From: DAOUAT01 sp964551735
Lineage (GTDB): Bacteria > Chloroflexota > Anaerolineae > CG2-30-64-16
Assembly: GCA_964551735.1 (NCBI GenBank)
Contig: CAZKEF010000002.1
Span: 62,001-126,000, forward strand
Reading direction: 5' to 3'
DNA length: 64,000 bases
Shown: positions 1-10,708 of the stretch, in pieces
How positions within the stretch are numbered: the stretch's first letter is position 1
Layout of the letters: the number at the start of each line of letters is the position of its first letter
Notes under the pieces: generated by a model
Databases searched by the model: none
What the model was told of the DNA's origin: nothing
Seen by the model: the letters and a program-made list of their open reading frames with translations, nothing else
Made by a program: the position numbers and the translations under genes

Positions 1-407
1 AGCTTGGACGGACTCACCTTGGCGCGCCACGCCAGGCTGACCACCATCGGCAGCAAGATCGCAACCGCGCCCGTCGAACTCATGAAGGCAGACAGGCCGG
101 CGGCTACCACCATTGTAGCTACCAGCAACCGACCCTCGCTGGCGCCTGCAATACGCGCTAACCGCTGCCCCAGCGCATCGGCTACACCGGTCTGCACGAG
201 CCCGGTGCCAACGATGAACAGGCCGGCGATCATCAGCACGATGGAGTCCGAAAAGCCGGACAGCGCCTCGTTCACTGAGAGGATACCGGTAAACACTAAC
301 GCCAACAGCACCAACAGCGCTACCAGATCCAGGGTCAGACGATCACTGAGGAACAACAGGATGGTGACGAGCAGCAGGCCGAAGACCAAGAGCATGTCTG
401 AGGTCAT
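1..407 (-). CDS. SLC13/DASS-family permease, N-terminal part (cut by window edge)
   Basis: The minus strand reads open from an ATG at 407 to the window start, about 135 residues. The start is fixed by a strong Shine-Dalgarno (GAGGAGG) a few bases upstream. The protein is almost wholly hydrophobic: a first membrane segment (LLVFGLLLVTILLFL) is followed by a short loop, a second segment, then the stretch NEALSGFSDSIVLMIAG and later AFMSSTGAVAILLP. The pattern 'GF.D..V..IAG.F', then 'S..GA.AILLP', is characteristic of the SLC13/DASS and ArsB-like ion transporter fold, where the S-(N/S)-T motif binds sodium and dicarboxylate, sulfate or phosphate. The rest of the gene, including the second SNT motif and any TrkA-C domains, lies outside the window, so the substrate cannot be told. 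Family call is good; specificity is unknown. Confidence 0.8.
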   Translation of the reverse strand, partial: MTSDMLLVFGLLLVTILLFLSDRLTLDLVALLVLLALVFTGILSVNEALSGFSDSIVLMIAGLFIVGTGLVQTGVADALGQRLARIAGASEGRLLVATMVVAAGLSAFMSSTGAVAILLPMVVSLAWRAKVSPSK

Positions 408-499
408 GGGGACTCCTCCTCAATTCAAGGGGCGAGCCTCCTCAGATACGACCTGAATAGGAAGGCCGCTCGCATCTGAGGGTGCTCCCTCCCCCAAGG

Positions 500-1240
500 T
501 CACGGGCGCAACATGGTGAGCAGGCGTTTCCCCCCGATCTGACGGAAGTTGGCGCCCTGGCTCACGGCGGCCAGCGCGACCGGGATGTCGGTCACCACGG
601 TTCCGGAAACGGCATCCATGCCGTAATCGAACAGCAGCGGCGTCAGCGGCGTGGTTGCGCCCAGGACCAGCGTGTAGGTGTCGGGCCGGCAAAGAGCGGC
701 CAGGTCCTCGAAGGTGCCGTTGACCAACGACATCCCGGTAATCGCCACGACATCAGCCTGGGGCAACACCTCCGAGGCCCGCTCGGCCGGCAGGTCGGTG
801 GGACCGGGGTTCAATTCCAGCACCCAACACGTCCCGGCCGCCTCGCGGACCTTCGGGACAAAGGGGAAGTGGCCGACGATCGCCACATTGCGCCCCCTGC
901 CTCGCGCCAGGATCAGCTCCTCGGCATTGCGATCCACGCAAGCGGCCGTGTCCACTTCCAACAACGCGTTGAGCGCGGCAAACCCGATACTGCGCTCGGT
1001 CAGGCTCTCGGAACGCAGCCAGCCGGCCAGCTCCCGGGCAGGCTTGCCGACCAACTTCCCTGCGTCTCGCACCGCTGGCCGGCCGTGTTCCAAGTCGTGC
1101 ACGATCTGCGTGGAAGCCAGACCTGCGCGGGAGCCATGTGAGGTTTCGACGACCACGGCGGTCCAGTGTGTGCCGACGCGAATGTCGGCGACGGAGCCAT
1201 CCAGGAGCGGCCCGGCCAGAAAACGATCGACAAGATTCAT
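500..1240 (-). CDS. DUF364 / putative heavy-metal chelation domain protein
   Basis: 246 residues, starting at an ATG preceded by AAGAGG. The C-terminal half has the features of the DUF364 Rossmann-like family: VAIVGHFPFVPK, then a hydrophobic strand ending in ELNPGP, then a strand ADVVAITGMSLVNGTFEDL and LVLGATTPLTP. The N-terminal part matches the companion DUF4213 domain (ETSHGSRAG, then a stretch around NALLEVD). Proteins of this family are cytoplasmic and have been linked to metal chelation or handling from structure and gene context; no reaction is firmly established. It lies between a membrane permease and tex, on the same strand. A role together with the permease (metal or anion handling) is possible but is only an inference from adjacency. 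Confidence 0.75.
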   Translation of the reverse strand: MNLVDRFLAGPLLDGSVADIRVGTHWTAVVVETSHGSRAGLASTQIVHDLEHGRPAVRDAGKLVGKPARELAGWLRSESLTERSIGFAALNALLEVDTAACVDRNAEELILARGRGRNVAIVGHFPFVPKVREAAGTCWVLELNPGPTDLPAERASEVLPQADVVAITGMSLVNGTFEDLAALCRPDTYTLVLGATTPLTPLLFDYGMDAVSGTVVTDIPVALAAVSQGANFRQIGGKRLLTMLRP

Positions 1241-1295
1241 CAGTACAACCCTCTTTCCTTTCCTACGGGAGGCTTTGCGCAGCCTCCATCCCAGT

Positions 1296-3629
<2,334 letters not shown>

Positions 3630-3674
3630 GACAGTAACCTCGGGTGATGCATATCAGGTGTCGTTGCCACGGTC

Positions 3675-3702
3675 TTTCGTCCTCCGTCGTCCGTCGTTCG
3701 TC
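3675..3702. repeat. Tandem CGTC-rich repeat at the mutS stop codon
   Basis: Low-complexity run of CGTCCTCCGTCGTCCGTCGT-type units in the tex-mutS gap. Its last bases supply the mutS stop codon (TCA on the plus strand at 3701-3703), so the repeat may have set the present end of MutS. Confidence 0.6.
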
Positions 3703-6412
3703 ACCCCCGCGCCCGCTGCTGCAGCTCATACAGCTTGTTCAGCGCGGCCAGCGGGCTGAGCGCGTTCACGTCTAGCGCGCGCAATTCGGCGATCACCGGA
3801 TCCTCGGCCGAGAAGAGAGGGAGTTGGTAGACCGTTGGGCGATCAATGACCGAGCGCCGCGGGCCGGCCGCGCCGGAGGCTTCCAGGTCGGCCAGGATCT
3901 CTTGGGCGCGGGCGATGACCGGGCGGGGCAAGCCGGCAAGCTGCGCCACGTGGACGCCGTAGGAACGATCGGCCGCGCCGGGGACGACCTTGTGCAGGAA
4001 GACGACCTTGTCGCCCTGCTCGGCCACGGCCACGTTGAAGTTGACCACGTGCGGCAGCCGCTCGGCCAGGTCAGTGAGCTCGTGATAGTGGGTGGCGAAC
4101 AGCGTCTTGGCGCGCAGGCCAGGGTGGTTATGGATGTACTCCACCACGGCCCAAGCGATGGCCAGACCGTCGTAGGTGCTGGTGCCGCGGCCGATCTCGT
4201 CCAGGATCAGCAACGAGCGGCCGGTGGCGTGATGCAGGATGTTGGCCGCCTCCACCATCTCCACCATGAAGGTGCTCTGGCCGCGCGCGATCTCGTCGGA
4301 CGCGCCGATGCGGGTGAAGATACGATCCACCAGCCCGATACGCGCGGCCTCGGCCGGCATGAAGGAGCCGATCTGTGCCATGAGCACGATGTGGGCCACC
4401 TGGCGCAGGTAGGAACTTTTGCCAGACATATTTGGGCCGGTCAGGATGACGATCGCTTGCTCGGGCGAGAGATAGGCATCGTTGGGGATGAACGGTTCGC
4501 CGGCCAGGAACTTCTCCACCACCGGGTGGCGGCCCGCTTTGATGTCAATGACGCCGTCGTCAACCAGGACAGGCCGCACGTAACGGTTGGTCTCAGCCAC
4601 CTCGGCCAGGCCGGCCGCGACGTCGAGCTCGGCGATGGCCTGGGCGGTCGCCAGAAGCCGAGGCGCGGCCGCCGCGATCTGCGCCAGCACCTGCCGGAAG
4701 AGCTGCCCCTCCAGCTCCAGGATGCGTTCCTCCGCGTTGAGCACCAGCGACTCGTATTCCTTGAGGTCGGGCGTAATGTACCGCTCGGCGTTGACCAGCG
4801 TTTGCTTGCGGATGTAGTCGGCCGGGACGAGCGCGGCGTTCGCGGTAGTCACCTCGATGTAGTAGCCGAAGACCTTGTTGTAGCCGACCTTGAGCGACTT
4901 GATGCCGGTGCGCGCCCGCTCCACCGCTTCCAGGTTGGCGATCCACGCCTTGGCGTCGCGCGTGGCCAGATGGATGCCATCCAGCTCGGCCGAGAAGCCA
5001 GGGCGGATGACGCCGGGATTCGCCAGGGTCGCAGGCGGCTCATCGGCGATGGCGGACGCGAGGAGGGAGGCAATATCCGAGCCTGGATCAAGCGGCTCAC
5101 GTTGGAACGTTGGAACGTTGGAACGTTCAACGTGCAAACGCATCCGCTCCACCCGCGCCAGCGCCTCGCGAATCCCCACCAGGTCACGCGGGAGGGCGAT
5201 GCCCTGGACGCAGCGATTGGTCCAGCGTTCCAGGTCGCCCAGGCCGCGGAGGATCTGGCGGAGCTCGGCCCGGGCCGGTGCATCATCGTGCCAGGCGGAC
5301 ACTGCGTCCAGCCGGGCATTGATAGCCGCGACATCCAACAACGGCTGGGTGAGCCGTTTGCGCAGCAGCCGGCCGCCCATGGGGGTCAGCGTGGCGTCGA
5401 GCACACCCAGCAGCGAGCCTTGCACCGAGCCGCCGCGGATGCTTTCGGTGAGCTCCAGGTTGCGCCGCGCGGCCTCGTCCAGCGTCATGAACTCGGCAGT
5501 GCTGTAGGTGCGCAGGCCCGCGATCTGCGGCAGGTCGTCCTTCTGGGTCTCGCGCAGATAGCTTAGCAGCCCGCCCGCGGCCCGCACGGCCAGCGGCAGC
5601 TCCTCGCAGCCATAGCCGGCCAGCGACGCGGCGTGAAAGTGCTCCAGCAACGCCTGTCGGGCCGTGGTCTCCTCGAAGTGCCAGGCGGCGTAGGGGGTGA
5701 TGTGGTAGGATTGGGTGATTTCAGGGGGCAGGGCGTCCGCGGCGTATTGCGTACTGCGTATTGCGTTAGGCTCCCCTGCTCCCCTGCTCCCCTGCTCCCC
5801 TGCTCCCGCTCCTCTCCGCGCCCAGCGTGGATCCTTGGCCGGGTAGAGCAGTTCGGCCGGGGACAGGCGGGCCAGCTCCTCCTGGACGCGGCGCAGGACG
5901 TCTGCGCCGTCGCTGATCTCGGTGACCGCGAACTCACCGGTGGAGATGTCGGCGTAGGCCAGGCCGGCACGGCACGCCTGCAGAGACGTTGCATGCAACG
6001 TCTCTACAGGCGCGGTATCTAGCACTAGCGCAACCACGTAATTATTGCGCTTCTCCGGCAGCAAGCCCGGCTCCACCAGCGTGCCGGGCGTGACGACGCG
6101 GCGGACGACGCGGGGCACCAGCTTTTCCCCCTTGGGCGGCTCGTTGCCGATCTGCTCGGCGATGGCGACCTTGTAGCCCGCGTTGATCAGCTTCGCGATG
6201 TAGCCGTCCACCGCGTGGTAGGGCACGCCGGCCAACGGCACGCGCTCATCCCCGCCTACGGGCCGCGAGGTCAGCACGACGTCGCACACTTCGGCGACGG
6301 TCTTGGCGTCGTCGTCGAAGGTCTCGTAGAAATCGCCCAGGCGGAAGAAGAGGATGATGTCCGGATACTGCTTCTTGATCGCCAGGTATTGGGAGCGCAT
6401 GGGTGTGGTCAT
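3701..6412 (-). CDS. mutS: DNA mismatch repair protein MutS with three in-frame repeat insertions
   Basis: 903 residues. MutS recognises mismatched DNA as a dimer and uses ATP to start repair. The mismatch-binding Phe-x-Glu motif is in LGDFYETF near residue 30; Walker A is GPNMSGKSSYLRQ; Walker B is LLILDEIGRGTSTYDG; the C-terminal helical dimer region is present. The start at 6412 gives the usual N-terminus (YLAIKKQYPDIILFFRLGDF); an ATG four codons later is also possible. Three stretches are foreign to the family: about residues 135-145 (palindrome 5977-6010), 203-222 (tandem repeats 5746-5804) and 427-438 (8-bp tandem 5098-5134). All preserve the frame and fall in connector or lever regions rather than in the ATPase. 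No mutL is seen. It lies 71 bases upstream of tex on the same strand. Confidence 0.97.
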   Translation of the reverse strand: MTTPMRSQYLAIKKQYPDIILFFRLGDFYETFDDDAKTVAEVCDVVLTSRPVGGDERVPLAGVPYHAVDGYIAKLINAGYKVAIAEQIGNEPPKGEKLVPRVVRRVVTPGTLVEPGLLPEKRNNYVVALVLDTAPVETLHATSLQACRAGLAYADISTGEFAVTEISDGADVLRRVQEELARLSPAELLYPAKDPRWARRGAGAGEQGSRGAGEPNAIRSTQYAADALPPEITQSYHITPYAAWHFEETTARQALLEHFHAASLAGYGCEELPLAVRAAGGLLSYLRETQKDDLPQIAGLRTYSTAEFMTLDEAARRNLELTESIRGGSVQGSLLGVLDATLTPMGGRLLRKRLTQPLLDVAAINARLDAVSAWHDDAPARAELRQILRGLGDLERWTNRCVQGIALPRDLVGIREALARVERMRLHVERSNVPTFQREPLDPGSDIASLLASAIADEPPATLANPGVIRPGFSAELDGIHLATRDAKAWIANLEAVERARTGIKSLKVGYNKVFGYYIEVTTANAALVPADYIRKQTLVNAERYITPDLKEYESLVLNAEERILELEGQLFRQVLAQIAAAAPRLLATAQAIAELDVAAGLAEVAETNRYVRPVLVDDGVIDIKAGRHPVVEKFLAGEPFIPNDAYLSPEQAIVILTGPNMSGKSSYLRQVAHIVLMAQIGSFMPAEAARIGLVDRIFTRIGASDEIARGQSTFMVEMVEAANILHHATGRSLLILDEIGRGTSTYDGLAIAWAVVEYIHNHPGLRAKTLFATHYHELTDLAERLPHVVNFNVAVAEQGDKVVFLHKVVPGAADRSYGVHVAQLAGLPRPVIARAQEILADLEASGAAGPRRSVIDRPTVYQLPLFSAEDPVIAELRALDVNALSPLAALNKLYELQQRARG
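5098..5134. repeat. 8-bp tandem repeat GTTGGAAC inside mutS
   Basis: Three exact GTTGGAAC units at 5101-5124, followed by a variant, flanked by CACGTTG and CAACGTG so that the whole block is an imperfect palindrome. Translated in MutS as ERSNVPTFQR. Confidence 0.8.
5746..5804. repeat. Composite tandem repeat inside mutS
   Basis: Positions 5746-5766 are three 7-bp units (ATTGCGT/ACTGCGT) identical to the copy in tex. They are followed by four exact CCCCTGCT units at 5773-5804. In MutS the block reads as a Gly/Glu/Arg-rich linker plus RSTQYA. Two different repeat families are thus stacked at one site. Confidence 0.85.
5977..6010. repeat. 34-bp near-perfect palindrome inside mutS
   Basis: The 34 bases are self-complementary with one mismatched pair and centre on GCATGC; the core GAGACGTTGCATGCAACG continues into CGTCTC. 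From memory, this repeat type is frequent between genes in cyanobacteria and Chloroflexota. Here it is translated as VETLHATSLQACR in the MutS mismatch-recognition/connector part. Confidence 0.88.
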
Positions 6413-6420
6413 GGGCAGGT

Positions 6421-6461
6421 CACAGGTGTCAGGAGTCAGGTGTCAGGGTTCAGGTGTCCAG
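6421..6461. repeat. Degenerate CAGGTGTC direct repeats upstream of mutS
   Basis: Three CAGGTGTC copies and further CAGG-rich variants between mutS and the CHAT gene. No protein is coded here. The repeats end about ten bases before the mutS start codon on the minus strand. Confidence 0.6.
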
Positions 6462-6516
6462 TTGAAGGCATTATACACGGATCGGGGAGGATGAGCAATG
6501 TCAGAGGGTAAATCGG

Positions 6517-6617
6517 AATCGAGGCGCACTTGCACCTGCGCTGCGCTTCGGCGCAAGTGCAGGTGTCGGCCGGTGGGACTCATGGCCCACAGAAACCGGC
6601 AGGAGCCTCGATTCCAG
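6517..6617. repeat. Nested palindromic element between mutS and the CHAT gene
   Basis: Outer inverted repeats GGAATCGAGGC and GCCTCGATTCC enclose a second, imperfect inverted pair (CACTTGCACCTGCGC with GCGCAAGTGCAGGTG). The right end, 6598-6617, matches 10661-10680 at 17 of 20 positions and resembles 18334-18353 and 50130-50162, so it belongs to a dispersed family. Confidence 0.7.
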
Positions 6618-6630
6618 GAAAGGCAGCGCG

Positions 6631-8952
6631 TTACCCGCCCAGCACAACCTGCCCGTACGGATCGCCGTAAAGCACGTAGGCCAGCCAGGTGGGGTTGGCG
6701 GGATCGGCGGCTTTGATTGCCATGCGCGCCTCGTGAAACGCCTGACCGAGCGGCTGGCGCTCCCCTGCGAAGGCGCCCAGGCCCCACAGCCGGTTGTAGA
6801 ACTCCTGGGCAAACTGCGCGGCCAGCACGTCGTTCGCCTCCCACAGCGCGCCGATGAACGCGCTGGCCTCGCAGTCCAGGAAGGTCTGCGCCCAGCCGCC
6901 AAGCTGCGTCAGGCCGATGCCCACCCGCCCCGAATGGCAGGCGTTCAGGAACACCACAGGCTTGCTCTTGCGGACGAACGGCTTCAGGGCGCCAACATCG
7001 CGCGGGGTGAGGAACTCGGTCCCCAGTTTGAGCTTCGACTCATTGGCGCTCCCCGCGTCGAAGTTGCCGTGGCAGGCGAAATGGAACAAGTTCGTGCCCC
7101 CCCCGCGCAGGGCCTGGGTTACCTCATCCCGCGACTTGAGCGGGCCGGTGAGGGTGACTTCCCATTGCCGGCGGTGCAGCTCGGCGAAGTAGTCCGATTC
7201 GGCCTGGGCGGCCTGGAGGTTATCGGGCGGCGCGACCCAGGTCCCGGTCGCCAGCTTCACCTGGTCGGGCGCGCCCCGGCCGGCCACCCAGCGCGAAAGC
7301 CGGAAGGTCTCGCACAACGGCGGGTCGTTGGGCTCGTCCCACGGCTCGTCCTCGCCCGGATCCTGCGGCGTCACCAGTTCCCAGGGGATCCACGGGTCGT
7401 CGGAGGTAATCAACAGGCTCTTGCCGTGATACTTCTTGCGCAGGACCTTGTTGTACTCGCGCTTCAGTTCGTCCGAGAAGAGCTCATTGTACAACGTGAC
7501 ACCTTCAGCGGCCAGCGACTCATTGGCGCGCCGCGTCTCGTCGGCCGAACGGGTCGCCACCGATTTCTTGGCCAGGTCGCTCAGCCGGTTGAAGATGGGC
7601 TGCAAGAAGGTGAGCGGGTCGTCCCGCAGTGTCTTTGAGCCGACCATCTTGAAGTTGTAGTCGCCGGAGTTGGGCGAGTGCAGCATGTAATCCAATGTGC
7701 GGCGATCGGTCGAGAGAGCAATGCGTAGTTCCAGGTCGGGCGCCTTGGCCTCCGCGCCCAACAGCGGCGAGGTGATAGGGATCAGCGGCACGGTCGCGCT
7801 GGCCAACTGCTTCAGGGCGGCCGCGTCATCCACCACCTCGGCCTCAAAGGCGATCGTCACGAGCCGGCGGTTGAACTGCTCGAAGTCTACCGAGATACGC
7901 TTAACACCAGCCGACTGCGGTTTCAGGAAGAAGATCAGGGGCTCACAATCGCGCTCCTTGAGGACCTGTACCCGCCGCACATAGAAGATGGCATCATCCA
8001 CCACCTCGCCGCCAATCGTCGCGTTCGTCACCTCGAAGCCCTCGGCACGGACCACCACAGTTAGCGGGCTGAGCTTGAGGCTCATGCGGGCCTCGTCGGC
8101 AGTGCCCCTCGCGCCGGGCTGGAAATGCCCTGCCACATGCACGATGAGCGGCGTCACGCCCTGATCGCGCAGGACCTTGTTGGGGAAGTGGACGTTGGCG
8201 TAGCGGGTCACTTCATCGGAGGTCGGTTCGAGGGACCGGGTTGCTGCGCTTGAATAGGATGGAAGGATGCTTGGCACAGGCGCGATGACAGCTCCTTTGG
8301 CCCCGGGCACAGGACTCACCACAGGACTAGCCGGAAATGGTCGAATCTCCGCTTTGCGCAACCGATCGCCGGGCGACCACACCTTTGTGCTAGAGGGATC
8401 GAGTAGTCGCCCGATATGAGGATAACTACCGAACAGGGCTTCGACGGCATCCAGGTAAGCATCAGCATCGTCAAGGTCGGCAGCACGTCGCGGATGCATG
8501 ACGCGCTGTTTGGCAAGCGCTGCACGCTCATCATCGGTCAGGCGCGCCTGATGCTTGTCGAGCAAGGAGTCAACTTCTGCGGCAAGGCCTACCGGATCGC
8601 GATACAAACGAAAATCCACGAAACGCAACAGCCGCTGCAACACGCGACCGCGTTGAGCCGCCGTCAACGAGCCGAAACCACCTCTCGGTTGAACATCCAC
8701 CTGCCCGGCTTCCAGTCGCTCACGCACGTCGGCAGGCAAGGAGTGTCGCACCGGCCACAGCGCGTTCAGAAACGGGATGACAGCACCGGCGGCGTTGACG
8801 CCTACTTCAGCTTTGGCGATTCCCGGTCCATGTTCGCGAACGGTATTCTCGATGGCCCGTTGCACCTCGGCCGGCAGATCCGGCCACCCGGCAAGAATGC
8901 TATCCAGGATCGGCAGGATCGCGTCCGGCACGGCTGCTGATGCAAAGTTCAT
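6631..8952 (-). CDS. CHAT-domain caspase-like protease
   Basis: About 773 residues. The C-terminal 250 residues form a CHAT domain (clan CD cysteine peptidase): HFACHG near residue 630 gives the catalytic His and NACHSG near 673 the catalytic Cys, followed by FIGALWEANDVLAAQFAQEFY, typical of CHAT. The preceding 150 residues, with LLITSDDPWIPWELV and PLCETFRLSRW, are the usual pre-CHAT segment. The N-terminal 85 residues are helical, starting with AVPDAILPILDSILAGWPDL, and resemble a small interaction domain of the effector-associated type; this is tentative. No signal peptide or membrane segment is seen. ATG at 8952 is preferred over GTG at 8958 because AAGGGAG is then seven bases upstream. 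It lies downstream of a C11 protease and is probably co-transcribed. Bacterial CHAT proteases often work in conflict or cell-death pathways; the target here is unknown. Confidence 0.88.
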   Translation of the reverse strand: MNFASAAVPDAILPILDSILAGWPDLPAEVQRAIENTVREHGPGIAKAEVGVNAAGAVIPFLNALWPVRHSLPADVRERLEAGQVDVQPRGGFGSLTAAQRGRVLQRLLRFVDFRLYRDPVGLAAEVDSLLDKHQARLTDDERAALAKQRVMHPRRAADLDDADAYLDAVEALFGSYPHIGRLLDPSSTKVWSPGDRLRKAEIRPFPASPVVSPVPGAKGAVIAPVPSILPSYSSAATRSLEPTSDEVTRYANVHFPNKVLRDQGVTPLIVHVAGHFQPGARGTADEARMSLKLSPLTVVVRAEGFEVTNATIGGEVVDDAIFYVRRVQVLKERDCEPLIFFLKPQSAGVKRISVDFEQFNRRLVTIAFEAEVVDDAAALKQLASATVPLIPITSPLLGAEAKAPDLELRIALSTDRRTLDYMLHSPNSGDYNFKMVGSKTLRDDPLTFLQPIFNRLSDLAKKSVATRSADETRRANESLAAEGVTLYNELFSDELKREYNKVLRKKYHGKSLLITSDDPWIPWELVTPQDPGEDEPWDEPNDPPLCETFRLSRWVAGRGAPDQVKLATGTWVAPPDNLQAAQAESDYFAELHRRQWEVTLTGPLKSRDEVTQALRGGGTNLFHFACHGNFDAGSANESKLKLGTEFLTPRDVGALKPFVRKSKPVVFLNACHSGRVGIGLTQLGGWAQTFLDCEASAFIGALWEANDVLAAQFAQEFYNRLWGLGAFAGERQPLGQAFHEARMAIKAADPANPTWLAYVLYGDPYGQVVLGG

Positions 8953-9003
8953 GATCACGCTCCCTTGTGCCCGGCGGTTGGAAACCGGGGCTAATATCGC
9001 TGA

Positions 9004-9100
9004 GCAGGGGCAGGTTTCTCCAGACTAGCGAGAACTCGTCGCTACCACGCTGCCACCGAGCTAGGCACGTCGGCGTTAGCCGTGCAAAACCCGCCCCTGC
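9004..9100. repeat. Structured inverted-repeat element between the two caspase-like protease genes
   Basis: Arms 9004-9017 and 9087-9100 (GCAGGGGCAGGTTT and its inverse) match at 13 of 14 positions and bracket two smaller hairpins, one with AGCGA/TCGCT and one with GCACG/CGTGC. It fills most of the 168-base gap between the protease genes. Confidence 0.6.
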
Positions 9101-9120
9101 CTCCGACTCAGATTCACATT

Positions 9121-10476
9121 CTAGAACTCGCCGTTCAACCACGCCACCAGGCGATCCCAGCCCGTAACCTGCGGGAAGGCCAATTTGCGGTAGATCGCCA
9201 GCTCCTTCTGGCGCTGGCTCAGGGGTTTGGTCTCCGGCGGCAGGTAGACCGACAGGCCGGTCGCTGCCTGGTATTGGGGCCGGTAGGCGAGGCGCACCAC
9301 TGGCGCGTCGGGCGTGCGGGCCTGGAGGTGCGCGGCGAGGGCCTGGGCCGCGGCCGTAACCTCGGGATAGTTCTCCCACTCCGTCTTGTCGGCCAGGCGC
9401 TTCGCGAAGTCACCCAGGTCGCGATAATTGCGATCCTCGAACTTAAGGGCCTCTGCGCCAGCGCGCACCGCCAACGAACGCAAGACCGCCTCCTGCCCGC
9501 GCGCCAGCAGTGCATCGGCCAGGCGCTTCGCCAATGCCTCGGTCGCGCCGGTAGCCTCTAACCGGATGGCCGATTGCGTGACCGTCTCGTCCTGCCTGGT
9601 CGCGGCGTTGTACGCCTTGGCGTAATCCCGCACGATGCGGTCGGCCAGGTCAGCCGGGGCCATGCCGGGCTCTGCGCTCAGGCCCTGGAGGATCAGCGCA
9701 TAGGGCCAGCCGTCCATGGGCTCCACTTCCTGCGAGCCGACAAAGTAGTCCGCGTGCGCGGCCAGCTCGCGCGCGCCCTCCACCATCGCCATCAAACACG
9801 CGTCCATACCGATCAGATCGAGCCGGCGGCCGGTCAGCGCCTCAGCCTCGCTGAACGCCTTGTGTAAATCCTGGGTATCCAGGAAATCCTTGCTGGAATC
9901 ATCGAACGCGATGGGGCGCGTGGTGTCGCCTTCGGTGATCTTGCGCAAGGTGCTGCGAAAGATCGCCCCGTGGGAGCGGTGAGAAGCATCCGCGATGTCG
10001 CGCACCGGCGCATAGTGATCCACATCCAGCCAGCCGGTGCCGTGGTTCCAGATCACCAGCGCGTAGTGGTCGGCCGGGTACTCGCGCACAGCTCGGACAA
10101 CAAAATCGCGCAGGGTGTTGGGGTCGCCGGTGTTGACCTCGCCCAGCACCTCCACCCGGCTGTCGGCCATGCCCTGTCCCGGACGCACCTCGACGAAGTA
10201 GGCCTCGTCCTGGGTGTCGAACAGACAGACCGCCGCGCAGGCATCGGTGGTGCCCACCTGGGCCATCTTCCAAATGTCGTTGTAGCCGGCCGTGGTCATC
10301 TCGGCCATCAGCTTCTTGGGACCGGCCGCGGTGTAGAACACCTTGCCGTTGTCGCCGGCCATGTAGACCATGAAGGTCCAGGGGCGATGCGTTGGGGTTG
10401 CGGGCTGCATCGGTTTCTCCTTTCGGGTGCGGAAAAGGGCCGTAATACGCTGCCAGATCGTGCGCCACCAGGTCAT
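9121..10476 (-). CDS. Clostripain-family (C11) cysteine peptidase
   Basis: 451 residues. The C11 peptidases are Arg- or Lys-specific caspase-fold proteases. The N-terminal strand WTFMVYMAGDN, the catalytic His in ALVIWNHGTGW (His145) and the catalytic Cys in LIGMDACLMA (Cys227) are all present, as is GSQEVEPMDGWPY, the usual block after the active site. There is no signal peptide: the N-terminus MTWWRTIWQRITALF is short, basic and amphipathic, so the enzyme is probably cytoplasmic or peripheral to the membrane. The start is fixed by AGGAGGTG upstream. It is the first gene behind a clear promoter, with the CHAT protease next. Two caspase-fold enzymes in tandem suggest a zymogen cascade or a sensor-executor pair; that is inference. 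Confidence 0.9.
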   Translation of the reverse strand: MTWWRTIWQRITALFRTRKEKPMQPATPTHRPWTFMVYMAGDNGKVFYTAAGPKKLMAEMTTAGYNDIWKMAQVGTTDACAAVCLFDTQDEAYFVEVRPGQGMADSRVEVLGEVNTGDPNTLRDFVVRAVREYPADHYALVIWNHGTGWLDVDHYAPVRDIADASHRSHGAIFRSTLRKITEGDTTRPIAFDDSSKDFLDTQDLHKAFSEAEALTGRRLDLIGMDACLMAMVEGARELAAHADYFVGSQEVEPMDGWPYALILQGLSAEPGMAPADLADRIVRDYAKAYNAATRQDETVTQSAIRLEATGATEALAKRLADALLARGQEAVLRSLAVRAGAEALKFEDRNYRDLGDFAKRLADKTEWENYPEVTAAAQALAAHLQARTPDAPVVRLAYRPQYQAATGLSVYLPPETKPLSQRQKELAIYRKLAFPQVTGWDRLVAWLNGEF

Positions 10477-10511
10477 GGAACACCTCCTGTGCCCGAAACG
10501 GCACTGGAACG

Positions 10512-10541
10512 ATTATAGCACAAGTTATCAGCGGGGGTCAA
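10512..10541 (-). promoter_or_regulatory. Sigma-70 type promoter of the C11-CHAT protease genes
   Basis: On the minus strand TTGACC (10536-10541) is followed after 18 bp by TATAAT (10512-10517), about 35 bases before the clostripain start codon. The context GTGCTATAATC recurs at the promoter at 25687. Confidence 0.75.
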
Positions 10542-10564
10542 TACAAATAAAAGCAATAACTGCT

Positions 10565-10593
10565 TTGCTCCTTTCCCATAGAGCGAGTATACT
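10565..10593 (+). promoter_or_regulatory. Sigma-70 type promoter candidate for yigZ
   Basis: TTGCTC (10565-10570), 17 bp, TATACT (10588-10593), divergent from the protease promoter. It gives a leader of about 110 bases that contains the repeat at 10661-10680. Confidence 0.55.
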
Positions 10594-10660
10594 GCCCGAA
10601 AAGATCAGGCCGTGCCCGGAATCATGGCTTTAGCCGCTCAAGTGATTAACGAGACAGACC

Positions 10661-10680
10661 GGCTGAAGCCTCGACTCCAG
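10661..10680. repeat. Copy of a dispersed GGCTGAAGCCTCGACTCCAG repeat
   Basis: This 20-base block matches 18334-18353 at 18 of 20 positions and 6598-6617 at 17 of 20. Here it is flanked by GAGACA and TGTCTC, an inverted pair that would form a hairpin in the yigZ leader. Confidence 0.55.
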
Positions 10681-10708
10681 ATGATTGTCTCAACGGATAC
10701 CATTCGCC

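Noticed and set aside
3824..5566. 580-codon plus-strand open frame opposite mutS
   Set aside because: It is antisense to strongly conserved MutS sequence, His/Arg/Gly-rich without any domain, and arises from the codon bias of the GC-rich gene.
5098..5804. Possible CRISPR array in mutS
   Set aside because: The repeats are 7-8 bp, tandem and without unique spacers; they are translated within MutS.
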